NCBI GenBank assembly: GCA_029259055.1
Contig: JAPDJP010000013.1
Location: forward strand, 1 to 52,027
Direction of reading: 5' to 3'
Length of the DNA: 52,027 nt
From: Thermoplasmatota archaeon
GTDB lineage: Archaea > Thermoplasmatota > E2 > UBA202 > JdFR-43
The position numbers were made by a program, and so were the translations under genes. The first letter of the stretch is position 1; the number at the start of each line of letters is the position of its first letter. Of this stretch, positions 21,986 through 30,997 are shown piece by piece. The notes below the pieces were generated by a model, which saw only the letters and a list, made by a program, of their open reading frames with translations, ran no database searches and was not told the origin of the DNA.

Positions 21986-22123
21986 TTTTTCACCCCAGAC
22001 TAATAAGAAATTAAAATTTAAAGATTAGCTGAATTTTGCTAACAAATATCACGAAAATAAATTAAAGGAATAATCACTTCCTTATCAGAATGGAAAAAGA
22101 ACCACCTCCTGAAGGCGATTTGC

Positions 22124-23311
22124 ATGAAGCGATGGTTGAACATAGACAAGGAAACAGCAAAAGATTTAAAGGAGACTTTATTCTCCCTTACTTTTTGTAC
22201 TATTGGCGATTTGATAACAGGTGTTACGATTGGTTATTTTACCAATAAAATCCATGTTTTGCCTGCCCTTCTTGTTTTAATTCCTCCCGCTATTGGAATG
22301 CGGGGTAATATTTTTGCTTCGCTCGGCTCCAGATTGGGTACATATCTACATACTGGAGAACTTGTTATAGGCAGGGAAGGCTCTCTACTAAAGGATAATA
22401 TAAATTCTTCGTTCTCGCTAACCTTCCTTATGAGCATTTATATTGGCTTATTAGCATGGATAATTGCAGAATATTTTAAGATGAGAGCTTCTTTTATTGA
22501 TTTAGTTTTGATATCATTGCTTGCCGGAATTTTTTCTGCTTTTCTAATGATCTTCTTTACTTTTCTGATTGCCTTTCTTAGCTACAAAAGAGGATGGAAT
22601 CCAGACAATATAACAGCCCCGCTCATAACATTAGCTGGAGATATAATTACTCTGCCCCTTTTATTTTTCTCAATGGAAATTGTTTTATTTCTGAATCTGC
22701 AAGAAAAAATTGCTCTAATCGTTATTTTTATTATAGCATCTATAGTGAATTTATTTTTTTCTTTAAAAACAGAAATTTCGAAAAGAATATTGCTTGAAAG
22801 CTTGCCCATTTTAGCAATTTGTGGGCTTCTAAGCAGTTTTTCGGGAAGCATACTTGGAGCGAAATTTGAAAAAATAATGAAAATAGCCGCCATTCTAACT
22901 ATCGTGCCAGCTTTTTTAGAAGACGGTGGAGCAATAGGAGGAATTTTAGCTGCTCGATTTTCATCAGCATTGCATATTGGAGAAATTAGGGGTAAAGCAT
23001 CAAAGAAGGTTAAAAATCTTTTCCTAACGATGCATATTGTTGGTATTTTCATATTCCCTTTGATAGGTATATTTGGTTATATTGCTGGAAATATAATGGG
23101 TTTGCAGGGTTATAATATACTAAAAATGATTTTAATATCCTTAATTGCTGGACAAATAGTAATTTTTATTGTAAATTTGCTTTCTCTTTATATATCGACT
23201 ATAGCATATAAATTTGGTATCAATCCAGACAATGTTGCAATTCCTATCTTGACGAGCCTAATGGACTTTATTGGAATGTTCTGCTTGATTGGAGTAGCTC
23301 TCGTTTTATAA
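22124..23311 (+). CDS. MgtE-like (SLC41-type) divalent cation transporter
   Basis: This is a 395-residue integral membrane protein built from two related halves, each with an MgtE-type membrane domain. The first has LLVLIPPAIGMRGNIFASLGSRLGT and ends near NPDNITAPLITLAGDIITLPLL. The second has IVPAFLEDGGAIGGILAARFSS and ends near NPDNVAIPILTSLMDFIGM. The repeated NPDN...P.L.T..D segment is the family signature for magnesium binding. No cytosolic CBS or MgtE_N domain is present, so it resembles eukaryotic SLC41 more than bacterial MgtE. The start follows a weak purine-rich stretch and could be slightly different. Confidence 0.85.
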   Translation: MKRWLNIDKETAKDLKETLFSLTFCTIGDLITGVTIGYFTNKIHVLPALLVLIPPAIGMRGNIFASLGSRLGTYLHTGELVIGREGSLLKDNINSSFSLTFLMSIYIGLLAWIIAEYFKMRASFIDLVLISLLAGIFSAFLMIFFTFLIAFLSYKRGWNPDNITAPLITLAGDIITLPLLFFSMEIVLFLNLQEKIALIVIFIIASIVNLFFSLKTEISKRILLESLPILAICGLLSSFSGSILGAKFEKIMKIAAILTIVPAFLEDGGAIGGILAARFSSALHIGEIRGKASKKVKNLFLTMHIVGIFIFPLIGIFGYIAGNIMGLQGYNILKMILISLIAGQIVIFIVNLLSLYISTIAYKFGINPDNVAIPILTSLMDFIGMFCLIGVALVL

Positions 23312-23326
23312 TCTTTTATTGTTAAA

Positions 23327-23581
23327 TTATAAAATTCTACCCAACAAAATTTCTATTGCTGAAACGTTCCTATTTTCTAGCTCTTCAGTAAAAATTTTTA
23401 TATCCTTTATTTCAATATCTTTTAAAAATTTGTTTAAGGTTATCTGACAAGCATCAACTGCTGTTGAGATCGCTCTTCCTCTCGCTTTTACTAATACTTC
23501 TTCCGCTCCTTTTTCAAATTCTGTTGCAACTGCTGTTGCATATCTTATTGGTGCTTTATTCCCTACATATATAATCTGCAT
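23327..23581 (-). CDS. albA: Alba family DNA/RNA-binding chromatin protein
   Basis: This 84-residue protein has the Alba fold: YVGNKAPIRYATAVATEF at the N-terminus with the nucleic-acid-contacting region, and VKARGRAISTAVDA in the centre. Archaeal Alba coats DNA and binds RNA. A box A (TTTATATAA near 23600 on this strand) lies about 20-25 nt before the start, suggesting a leaderless or very short leader mRNA. It is convergent with the MgtE gene, with 15 nt between the stops. Confidence 0.94.
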   Translation of the reverse strand: MQIIYVGNKAPIRYATAVATEFEKGAEEVLVKARGRAISTAVDACQITLNKFLKDIEIKDIKIFTEELENRNVSAIEILLGRIL

Positions 23582-23622
23582 TGCATGGCAATCTTCTACT
23601 TTATATAAATCTTTTGTTAGGA

Positions 23623-23664
23623 TTCCGTGCTGATAACTTAAGCACCTCCTGTGATGCTACGGAA
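23623..23664. other. GC-richer foldable element in the Alba/carboxypeptidase intergenic region
   Basis: In the 200-nt gap between albA and the carboxypeptidase gene, TTCCGT (23623-23628) and ACGGAA (23659-23664) form a 6-bp stem. An alternative hairpin, GTGCT (23627-23631) with AGCAC (23641-23645), lies inside it. The loop contains ACCTCCT, identical to an anti-Shine-Dalgarno sequence. The stretch is clearly richer in G and C than its surroundings. A structured RNA or a regulatory element is possible. No known RNA family was recognised, and the strand is undetermined. Confidence 0.25.
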
Positions 23665-23781
23665 AATAAGGGTCAAATATTACTGTTCTATCTTATAGCT
23701 ACAGAAGGAAGCTTTCCATATAACCCAATCATCCTCTGACAAACAAAACAAATTTTTTATCTTTATTAGCATTACTCTTTC

Positions 23782-25524
23782 ATGAAAAGTATAACAGCTT
23801 TAGTAATATTTGTAATTTTATTTTTAAATCTTTCCGTTATTGCTTTAACTAATCAAAAAATAAAGCCCGATAGTTATGAAGAGTTAGTAGAATGGTATAA
23901 GGAACTCGAGAAAAAATATCCCAATTATATTGAAATTTTTAAGGCGAACGAGCTTTATGGTTTGGGAAAGGTAGATGGAGGGTATGATTTATATTATGTT
24001 AGAATAACAAATGAAAGTAATGGTTTTCTTAAGCCTGAGGTATTATTTTTGGGCTCTCCACATGGAGATGAAACAGCTGGAACAATTGGTTTATATTGGG
24101 CTGTAAAATGGTTGATGGAAAATAAAGATGACGAATGGATAAAATGGTTATTAGATAACAGGGAAATTTATATAGAAGTAAGTCACAATCCATATGGATT
24201 TGATAAAAGACAGCGATATGATGCCAATAACTGGGATTTAAATAGAGAAGCAGATTATGATTGGAAAGGACAGCACTCCGTACTTTGGGGGAGCGTGAAT
24301 GGAAGAACATTATGGAAATTCATAAATAGTCATGCAATAAGAATTGGAGCGGATTTTCATGGAGGGGCAAGAATGCTTCTTTACCCATGGTCATCCACTC
24401 ATCCAGATGTAAAAGCAAAGAGCCCATTTAGTAATAAAGAATACTCTTATGCTCCTCCAGATTTCTATTTTTATCATACCGCATCGCTGAGGCTTGGAGA
24501 GTATATTGGATGTTATGGAGGAGCATTAAATGAATATAATATTGGAACTATACCAGATACCGTTGGCTATGAAGCGCCGGGATGCATCGCCGCATGGGCC
24601 TATGGAGCGAACTTGAAATTGAGTCCCATGGAGGATGAATATGTTATGGATGAAATATTTGGTAATTATGATGGATGTGGTATTTTGTGGATTTCTCCAG
24701 AATTATCTATGCCAAAAGACCCTCCAGAATGGCAATTTGGTAATGAAAAAAATGGTTATATTGCGGAAGTGATAAGATTTATTTTGCATCAAACAGATTT
24801 AGCCCAACCATACATAAGATGGAAATGCCAGAATAATACATTTGCATATGGAAATGTTACTGTAGAGTGGCAAGTATATGGATGTTTAGTTGTTGATGAA
24901 ACATATATAATGTATAGTTTTGATAAAAATAAATGGATAAAAGGAGAAATTCATGATGAATATAAAGGGAAGTATAGAGGAGGAACATTTTGGGATGGAA
25001 AAATATGGAAGGAAACTATTAAATTACCAAAAAATGCAACAGATTTATATGTTGTAGCTTTTGCAAGAGTTGATACAATTTATTCAAAACCTATCCATCC
25101 AGAAATATATGGAAATAAATCCTATTTACGAATAATAAGGGAAAGAACAGATGAGAATTACATAGAGATTCTTAATACAACAGATGGTGTAGAAATTATA
25201 AAGGGAAGAATTTGGTGGAAATCTCCTTTATTACATATAAGGATAGGAGGAATAAGTAAACCAGAAGAAAATTACGTTTATATTTTTGGTAGAAAATTTA
25301 TTAAATTTCCTATTACACTCATAATAGGGAAAATTGATGTTGAAGTAGAAGGAGAATATGATATGGTAGAATTTTATTTAGACAACGAGCTACAATATAC
25401 CGATAATTCCCCTCCTTTTAAATGGGAATTGAAAAAAACAAAAGGGATGCATGAGGTAGAAGTAAAAATGTTTGTTGGAAGTAATGTTTATGAAGACACC
25501 ATCAAATTCTTAATTTTTTCCTAA
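23782..25524 (+). CDS. Secreted M14 zinc carboxypeptidase with C-terminal Ig-like module
   Basis: This 580-residue protein has a signal peptide (MKSITALVIFVILFLNLSVIA) and an M14 catalytic domain. Zinc ligands are His94 and Glu97 in SPHGDETAG and His193 in DFHGGARM. The substrate-binding DLNR is at 152-155, and the catalytic glutamate is Glu307 in ISPELSM. After residue about 350 come beta-rich domains. The last about 90 residues start near YVYIFGRKFIKFPITLIIGKI, a module also found at the ends of three other secreted proteins here. It probably trims peptides outside the cell. The 3' end overlaps the convergent Toprim gene by 23 nt. Confidence 0.92.
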   Translation: MKSITALVIFVILFLNLSVIALTNQKIKPDSYEELVEWYKELEKKYPNYIEIFKANELYGLGKVDGGYDLYYVRITNESNGFLKPEVLFLGSPHGDETAGTIGLYWAVKWLMENKDDEWIKWLLDNREIYIEVSHNPYGFDKRQRYDANNWDLNREADYDWKGQHSVLWGSVNGRTLWKFINSHAIRIGADFHGGARMLLYPWSSTHPDVKAKSPFSNKEYSYAPPDFYFYHTASLRLGEYIGCYGGALNEYNIGTIPDTVGYEAPGCIAAWAYGANLKLSPMEDEYVMDEIFGNYDGCGILWISPELSMPKDPPEWQFGNEKNGYIAEVIRFILHQTDLAQPYIRWKCQNNTFAYGNVTVEWQVYGCLVVDETYIMYSFDKNKWIKGEIHDEYKGKYRGGTFWDGKIWKETIKLPKNATDLYVVAFARVDTIYSKPIHPEIYGNKSYLRIIRERTDENYIEILNTTDGVEIIKGRIWWKSPLLHIRIGGISKPEENYVYIFGRKFIKFPITLIIGKIDVEVEGEYDMVEFYLDNELQYTDNSPPFKWELKKTKGMHEVEVKMFVGSNVYEDTIKFLIFS

Positions 25525-25918
25525 CTCTCCTTCCTTCTATTCTTTTCTTTAAATTATTAATAAAGGAAGGAATTCCTTCAATATCTTTAACCATGGCATT
25601 TTTTGCAAATATGAGGCGATATTCAGTAATACATTTTGTTCTTCCCTTCAAATTTCTTTCTATTTGTTTACAAAGCTTCCAGCCATTTCTATCCCAATCT
25701 GTTAATATTATTATTTCCTTGTAATTCGAGGCAATATAATCGCATAAATTGACTATTTCTTTTCCACAATGAACAGTAATTATTTCTCCATTAATGCCCA
25801 GAGAATGTAAAGCATCTACATCCTTTTCTCCCTCAACAAGTATTGGTATTTCTTTATTTTTTTGCTTTATTTCTTCAATAGCCATTTCTATTTCTCTTAG
25901 TGCCTCCCTACAATTCAT
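25502..25918 (-). CDS. Small Toprim-domain protein
   Basis: This 138-residue protein has the two Toprim metal motifs: VEGEKDVDAL (catalytic glutamate) and ILTDWDRNG (DxD). The fold occurs in primases, topoisomerases and 5S rRNA maturase (RNase M5), and this size matches the stand-alone archaeal Toprim proteins of unclear function. The basic C-terminus (KKRIEGRRVRKKLRI) suggests nucleic acid binding. It overlaps the upstream DUF167 gene by 11 nt, so the pair is likely cotranscribed. Confidence 0.85.
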   Translation of the reverse strand: MNCREALREIEMAIEEIKQKNKEIPILVEGEKDVDALHSLGINGEIITVHCGKEIVNLCDYIASNYKEIIILTDWDRNGWKLCKQIERNLKGRTKCITEYRLIFAKNAMVKDIEGIPSFINNLKKRIEGRRVRKKLRI

Positions 25919-26192
25919 TTTTCAATGCCTTAATTATTTCCTCCTTTTTCTTTTTTACTAAAATTCCTTTTTCCCTTGATTTTTCTCCATATATAATGCT
26001 AACTTCTCTTGTCTTAAAATATGAAGATATTATCTCTAAAATCTTTTTATTTGCTTTTCCTTTGACTGGCTGTTCATTTATTTCCATTTCTATTCTATTT
26101 CTCCATTTGTCATATCCCGCTGGAAACTTATTTTGTTTGCCAATCTTAATTTTCAGATGTAATATGCAACCATTTGGAGTTTCTTCAATCAT
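25908..26192 (-). CDS. DUF167 (YggU/UPF0235) family protein
   Basis: This is a 94-residue protein with the family signature PVKGKANKKILEIISSYF followed by the GEKSREKGILVK strand. Members are small alpha/beta proteins of unknown function found in all domains. It is sandwiched between malic enzyme (one-base overlap at 26192) and the Toprim gene, forming a three-gene minus-strand operon. Confidence 0.88.
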   Translation of the reverse strand: MIEETPNGCILHLKIKIGKQNKFPAGYDKWRNRIEMEINEQPVKGKANKKILEIISSYFKTREVSIIYGEKSREKGILVKKKKEEIIKALKNEL

Positions 26193-27538
26193 TATGGTAT
26201 TTTTATTAAACCATGCTTCATTAGAAGTTGTGTTTGTTCTCTTGCATTCTTAATTGTTTCTAATGCCATTTCATATATCTCTTGTCTACTCAATTTTCTC
26301 CTCGCCACTCCTTGTTCTATCGCCTTCATTGCAACAGCTGTTGCTTCATGTGGAAATACTTCCCAGTCATCCATTGTTGGAACAATATAATCTTCCCTTA
26401 GCCCTTTCTGTTCAGCTACTTCAGCAATAGCATATGCAGCCGCAATGTGCATTTCATCTGTTATTGTTTTCGCTCTAACATCTAATGCTCCTCTAAATAT
26501 AGCTGGGAAACCTAAACTATTATTAACCTGATTTGGAAAATCGCTTCTTCCAGTACCAAATATTTTAACGCCAGCTTCCTTAGCCTCCCAAGGCCATATT
26601 TCTGGAATAGGGTTGGCTTCCGCAAACATTATGGCATCGTCATTCATTTCAGCTACCCATTCTTTTTTAATTGTTCCTGGACCAGGCTTTGAAGCAGCTA
26701 TGCATACATCTGTGCCTTTTATTGCTTCCGCTGTCCCTCCTTCTCTTCCCTCCCCATTTGTTTCCATGGCAATTTTATATTTGTAAGGATTTTTTTCCTT
26801 TAATTTCTCAATATCAGGCCTGTTCGGATGCAAAATCCCTTTTGAATCCACAGCTATTATGTTACGTGGAGGAACTCCAGCCTTTATTAAAGTCCTTATT
26901 AGACATATATTGGCAGCTCCAACTCCTATTATTGAATATAAAACTTCATCCAATTTTTTCCCAACCATTTTTAATCCATTTATTATGCCCGCAAGCGTTA
27001 TTGCAGCTGTTCCCTGTTGGTCATCATGCCATACTGGTATATCCAATTCTTCCCTTAGTCTATCTAAAATATAGAAGCATTTTGGAGAAGCAATATCTTC
27101 CAAATTTATTCCTCCAAATGTTGGAGCAATCCATTTTACAGCTTGAATAAACTCATCTGGGTCCTTTGTATCGATCATTACGGGAAACGCATCAACTCCT
27201 CCTAAATATTTGAATAATAACGCTTTTCCCTCCATTACAGGCAATCCAGCAAGTGGACCAATATCTCCCAATCCAAGTACACGGGTTCCATCGCTTACAA
27301 CAGCAACATAATTCCCCTTATTTGTATGTTCAAAAACTTTTTCTGGGTTTTTATGAATATCTTTACAAGGCTCCGCCACCCCAGGCGTATACCAAATTGC
27401 AAAATCATCGTAACTCCTTATAGCACATTTTGGCATAACTTGCACTTTCCCCTTATAAAAAGGATGCAGTTTCATTGCTTCTTGAGCTGGCTTTTTTACT
27501 TTTTCCAATAATTCTTCTACAGTTACTTTTTTATCCAT
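26192..27538 (-). CDS. Malic enzyme (oxaloacetate-decarboxylating malate dehydrogenase)
   Basis: This 448-residue enzyme converts malate to pyruvate and CO2 with reduction of NAD(P). Motifs include [27 protein letters not shown], the metal-binding segment [12 protein letters not shown] and the dinucleotide-binding [24 protein letters not shown] and [16 protein letters not shown] are typical of the prokaryotic NAD(P)-malic enzymes. No phosphotransacetylase-like extension is present. The product pyruvate can feed the POR encoded about 6 kb further along the window. Confidence 0.95.
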   Translation of the reverse strand: MDKKVTVEELLEKVKKPAQEAMKLHPFYKGKVQVMPKCAIRSYDDFAIWYTPGVAEPCKDIHKNPEKVFEHTNKGNYVAVVSDGTRVLGLGDIGPLAGLPVMEGKALLFKYLGGVDAFPVMIDTKDPDEFIQAVKWIAPTFGGINLEDIASPKCFYILDRLREELDIPVWHDDQQGTAAITLAGIINGLKMVGKKLDEVLYSIIGVGAANICLIRTLIKAGVPPRNIIAVDSKGILHPNRPDIEKLKEKNPYKYKIAMETNGEGREGGTAEAIKGTDVCIAASKPGPGTIKKEWVAEMNDDAIMFAEANPIPEIWPWEAKEAGVKIFGTGRSDFPNQVNNSLGFPAIFRGALDVRAKTITDEMHIAAAYAIAEVAEQKGLREDYIVPTMDDWEVFPHEATAVAMKAIEQGVARRKLSRQEIYEMALETIKNAREQTQLLMKHGLIKIP

Positions 27539-27638
27539 TTATCTCACCAGCGATGTAATCAAAAAAGTAAATTAAAGTTTTTGCACAACATCCGATATAC
27601 TTAAAAACCTTTTTGATATATCATTTTAGGAGATGAAA

Positions 27639-28835
27639 ATGAGGAAGATGTGTTTGTTGGTTTCGATTCTTCTGCTGATTTCCATTATGCAAGCCTTTGC
27701 CATAGACCCAAAAGTAGATTTTTATTGGGAGCCGACTACACCATCTGCTGGAGAGTTGGTACATTTCTATGATAATTCAACTTATTCAGAATATATAGTG
27801 GATTGGGATTGGGATTTTGGAGATGGCTATGGGAGTAAGTTGCAAAATCCAGTTCATGTATACGAAAAGCCAGGCTCCTACTTAGTCATTTTATCAGTTA
27901 CTTGGAATATATCTGGAAATGTGTATGTTGAGAGAGCAATAAAACAAATAAATGTACAAAATCAACCACCGGTTGCGGATGCTGGACCTGACCAGATTGT
28001 AAATAAAAGAACCGTTACATTTGATGGGAGTGGAAGCTACGATCCAGATGGAGAAATTCAAACTTATACATGGAATTTTGGAGATGGTCATACAGGAGTA
28101 GGGAAAATTGTACAGCATACTTATGCAGCTGATGGAAAATACAAGGTTACATTAAATGTTACCGATGCTTTCGGAGCATTTGATACAGATACATGCAATG
28201 TTACCGTTGATACTCTACCTCCGCAAACCACGATTAATATAACTGGGGATAAGGGAAGCAATGGATGGTATGTAAGCAATGTAACAGTCACATTAACCGC
28301 AACCGATGCAACAAGTGGTGTGGATAAAACATATTATAGAATTGACAATGGTAGTTGGAATACTTATACCGCATCATTTAAAATATCAACAGAAGGTATT
28401 CATTCTCTCCAATATTATTCAGAAGATAAAGCAGGAAATAAAGAATTGGTAAAAAATGTAACTATAAAGATCGATAAAACAAAACCATCTGTAAGCATAG
28501 TTACTCCAGAAGAAAAGAGAATATATATATTTGGTAGAAGTATACTTAGAACTTTCAAAAGGACAATAATAATAGGGAAAATAACTGTAGAAGCTAATGC
28601 AACAGATAATCTCGGCATAGATATAGTAAAGTTTTATGTAGATGAGGAGGAGAGAGGAAATGCAACTTCCCCTCCATATACATGGAAATGGGGCGGAGAT
28701 TTTGGAAGAAGAGAGTTGCTTGTAAAAGCATTTGATGAGGCTGGATTGTATGAAAGCGATACAATAGATGTTACAATATTCAGCTTATTTAAGCCCAGGG
28801 AAGCAGAAGCAAGCCTATCAATGGATAATAATTAA
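27639..28835 (+). CDS. Secreted PKD-domain surface protein
   Basis: An ATG at 27633 is possible, but ATG 27639 is better placed: GGAG ends 6 nt before it, whereas it abuts the first. A signal peptide (MRKMCLLVSILLLISI) is followed by two PKD domains with WDWDFGDGYG and YTWNFGDGHTG motifs. Next comes an Ig-like unit (NGWYVSNVTVTLTATDATSG ... YYRIDNGSW ... YYSEDKAGNKE), then the shared terminal module (IYIFGRSILRT, IIIGKITVEA). A short tail follows. It is probably a cell-surface adhesion or S-layer-associated protein. Confidence 0.85.
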   Translation: MRKMCLLVSILLLISIMQAFAIDPKVDFYWEPTTPSAGELVHFYDNSTYSEYIVDWDWDFGDGYGSKLQNPVHVYEKPGSYLVILSVTWNISGNVYVERAIKQINVQNQPPVADAGPDQIVNKRTVTFDGSGSYDPDGEIQTYTWNFGDGHTGVGKIVQHTYAADGKYKVTLNVTDAFGAFDTDTCNVTVDTLPPQTTINITGDKGSNGWYVSNVTVTLTATDATSGVDKTYYRIDNGSWNTYTASFKISTEGIHSLQYYSEDKAGNKELVKNVTIKIDKTKPSVSIVTPEEKRIYIFGRSILRTFKRTIIIGKITVEANATDNLGIDIVKFYVDEEERGNATSPPYTWKWGGDFGRRELLVKAFDEAGLYESDTIDVTIFSLFKPREAEASLSMDNN

Positions 28836-28858
28836 TAATGATAATTTTATAACAAACA

Positions 28859-28962
28859 GGGCCCGTGGGGTAGCTTGGTTATCCTTGTGGCTTCGGGAGT
28901 CATAGACCCGAGTTCAAATGCATGCTTGTGTTGCAAGCATGCAGGAAATCTCGGCGGGCCCA
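28859..28962 (+). tRNA. tRNA-Pro(CGG) with a T-loop intron
   Basis: Acceptor GGGCCCG (28859-28865) pairs with CGGGCCC (28955-28961), discriminator A28962. The anticodon stem GTGGC/GTCAT (with G-U pairs) holds loop TTCGGGA, giving anticodon CGG. The T stem CCGAG (28908-28912) pairs with CTCGG (28950-28954), with 37 nt between the arms. Removing 28919-28948 restores loop TTCAAAT. Read without the insert, the gene is a normal archaeal proline tRNA. Confidence 0.9.
28919..28948 (+). other. T-loop intron of tRNA-Pro (position 59/60)
   Basis: This 30-nt insert has a very strong 9-bp hairpin, GCATGCTTG/CAAGCATGC with loop TGTTG. TTC of the exon pairs with GGA (T-A, T-G, C-G) as a relaxed central helix. 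The bulges at both splice sites are AAT, cut as AA/T. The splice position is the same as in tRNA-Lys. Confidence 0.8.
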
Positions 28963-29058
28963 TCCTAATAAATTATAACACTTTTACTCCTTTTAGCTTT
29001 TTTAATTTTTGATGCCTTTTAAAATCAATGTTTTTCCCGTAATAAGTAATTGTTAATA

Positions 29059-29078
29059 ATAATTATAGCTATAATTAT
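29059..29078. repeat. 20-bp perfect palindrome upstream of pepD
   Basis: ATAATTATAG and its complement meet at AGCT to make a perfect 20-bp palindrome, 57 nt before the pepD start and about 35 nt upstream of its AT-rich box A (about 29111-29119). This is a plausible operator position for a dimeric regulator. The region is very AT-rich, so chance cannot be excluded. Confidence 0.3.
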
Positions 29079-29135
29079 AATTATAAAAATTATATCGAAA
29101 CACAAAATTCTTTAAATTAAAATGTATTTCTTCTT

Positions 29136-30554
29136 ATGCTCGAAAATTTGGAACCGAAAATTGTATGGAAATATTTTGAGGAGATCTGTAAAATCCCACG
29201 TTGTTCAAAGCATGAAGAAAAAATTGCAGAATATATAATGGAAGTAGCAAAGAAAAATGGATTGGAATGTTACAAGGATGAAGTGGGAAATGTTGTTGTA
29301 AGAAAAAAAGCCAATGGATATGAAAATGCTCCCATGATAACTCTGCAATGTCACATGGATATGGTATGCGAGAAAAATAAGGATGTTGAGCATGATTTTA
29401 GTAAGGATGCCATTAAGCCTTATATAGAGGGAGAGTGGGTAAAAGCAAAAGGAACAACATTAGGGGCAGATAATGGAATCGGTATAGCCATTTGTCTCGC
29501 CTTAATGGAAACTGATTTCAAACATGGACCATTAGAATTCTTATTTACTGTTGATGAAGAAACTGGTTTAACCGGAGCTTTCGGATTGAAAAAGGATTTC
29601 ATAAAGGGGCAAATCTTAATAAATCTAGACAGCGAGGATTTCGGAGTTATATATATTGGATGTGCTGGAGGAGGAAATTCTACAATAAAATTACCTTTAA
29701 AATATGAAGATGTTGAAGGGGAGGGAACAAGAATAATGATTAAAGGGTTAAAGGGGGGGCATTCTGGTATAGAGATTGATAAAGGAAGGGCAAATTCTAT
29801 AAAATTGCTTGCAAGATTGCTTTATAGTATAAATAAGAGGATAAGTAAAATAGAAGGGGGAGATAAGCATAATGCAATACCGAGGGAGGCAGTGGCAGAG
29901 GTTTTAGCAAAAAAAGAGGAAATCATGGATAAAGTGAAGGAAATGGAGATAGCGTTTAAAAATGAATATTCAAGAACTGAACCAAATCTAAAAATAGAAA
30001 TGGAGAGGTGTGAGATAAAGAAAGTTTTTGATGAAGATAGTAATAGAAAAGCAATACATCTGTTGATGGCTTTACCCCATGGAGTGCTTGCTATGAGCCA
30101 AGAAGTGAAAGACTTAGTTGAAACATCTACAAATTTGGCTACAATCAGAACAAATAACGAGCTTACAATTGTTATGAGTTCAAGAAGTTCAATAAATACT
30201 GCTTTAGATGCTACAATGCAGAGTATAAGATGTATCGGAGAACTTGCTGGAGCAAAAGTGGAAGAAGGAGGCAAATATCCAGGGTGGAAACCAAACCTTG
30301 ATTCAAAAATTCTGAAAATCGCATCAAATGCTTTTAAGGAATTATATGGTAAGGAGCCAGAAAAGAAAGCAATACATGCTGGGCTTGAGACAGGGGTTAT
30401 TGGAGAAATTGCTGGAATAAAGGAAATAATATCAATTGGTCCACAAATTGAACATCCTCATAGTCCAGATGAAAGAGTACATATAGAAAGCGTTGAAAAA
30501 TTCTGGAAATATCTTTTGCATTTGCTTGAAAAGACAGCCAAAGAATGGGATTAA
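29136..30554 (+). CDS. pepD: Aminoacyl-histidine dipeptidase (PepD, M20 family)
   Basis: This 472-residue cytosolic metallopeptidase cleaves Xaa-His and other dipeptides. Zinc-site motifs are QCHMDMVCEK, TLGADNGIGIAICLA and FTVDEETGLTGAFGL. NLDSEDFGVIYIGCAGG and GLKGGHSGIEIDKGRANSIK belong to the PepD lid domain, and HAGLETGVIGE supplies the last ligand region. No signal peptide is present. Box A spacing suggests leaderless transcription from ATG 29136. It completes the peptide-degradation path started by the secreted peptidases. Confidence 0.95.
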   Translation: MLENLEPKIVWKYFEEICKIPRCSKHEEKIAEYIMEVAKKNGLECYKDEVGNVVVRKKANGYENAPMITLQCHMDMVCEKNKDVEHDFSKDAIKPYIEGEWVKAKGTTLGADNGIGIAICLALMETDFKHGPLEFLFTVDEETGLTGAFGLKKDFIKGQILINLDSEDFGVIYIGCAGGGNSTIKLPLKYEDVEGEGTRIMIKGLKGGHSGIEIDKGRANSIKLLARLLYSINKRISKIEGGDKHNAIPREAVAEVLAKKEEIMDKVKEMEIAFKNEYSRTEPNLKIEMERCEIKKVFDEDSNRKAIHLLMALPHGVLAMSQEVKDLVETSTNLATIRTNNELTIVMSSRSSINTALDATMQSIRCIGELAGAKVEEGGKYPGWKPNLDSKILKIASNAFKELYGKEPEKKAIHAGLETGVIGEIAGIKEIISIGPQIEHPHSPDERVHIESVEKFWKYLLHLLEKTAKEWD

Positions 30555-30997
30555 TGTAACTTTATTGTTCTTTGCCCCTTATATTTTCCTTCATAATATT
30601 TTGATGGGCTGGATAGCATTCTTTCAAAAACTATTTGGCAGAATCTATCTCCTTTTCTTAATTTTATTTCCTGGTGCGCATTGAAACAAGATATTGTTAA
30701 ACATCCTTCAAATCCTGCATCTACTTTACCAAATGAAGATAGTATGCCCTTTCTTGCATAGGAAGAACGGAGCCACAATTGAGCGGTTATATTTTTTAGC
30801 CTTATGTATTCAAGAGTTGATATAGCGAACCATTTTAATGGCTGTATAGTTGCTTCTTCTAAAATTTTTCCATCTAAATATATTTCTCCTATTGTTAAAT
30901 CATAACCGTTTGGTGTTAGATTTTTCAAATTAAAGGGTTCAATAGATATTTCTCCCTTTAAAATGGCTTCTTTTATGTCCCTATCAGACAATATCAT
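30551..30997 (-). CDS. dCTP deaminase/dUTPase family protein, probably dUTPase-like
   Basis: This 148-residue protein has the family core LRSSYARKGILSSFG, VDAGFEG and the C-terminal YYEGKYKGQR. In dCTP deaminases the strand after DPGF/DAGF contains a catalytic glutamate (T/V-LE). Here it reads GCLTISCFNA, with serine at that place, so deamination is doubtful and dUTP hydrolysis is more likely. It is also shorter than the 170-200 residue deaminases. Its start overlaps the cold-shock gene stop by four bases (ATGA). The 3' end overlaps pepD by four bases. Confidence 0.8.
   Translation of the reverse strand: MILSDRDIKEAILKGEISIEPFNLKNLTPNGYDLTIGEIYLDGKILEEATIQPLKWFAISTLEYIRLKNITAQLWLRSSYARKGILSSFGKVDAGFEGCLTISCFNAHQEIKLRKGDRFCQIVFERMLSSPSKYYEGKYKGQRTIKLH

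Noticed and set aside
23650-23740. C/D box guide RNA in the albA upstream region
   Set aside because: GTGATGC and CTGA-like words occur, but the C and D boxes do not match the consensus well and no C'/D' pair is seen.
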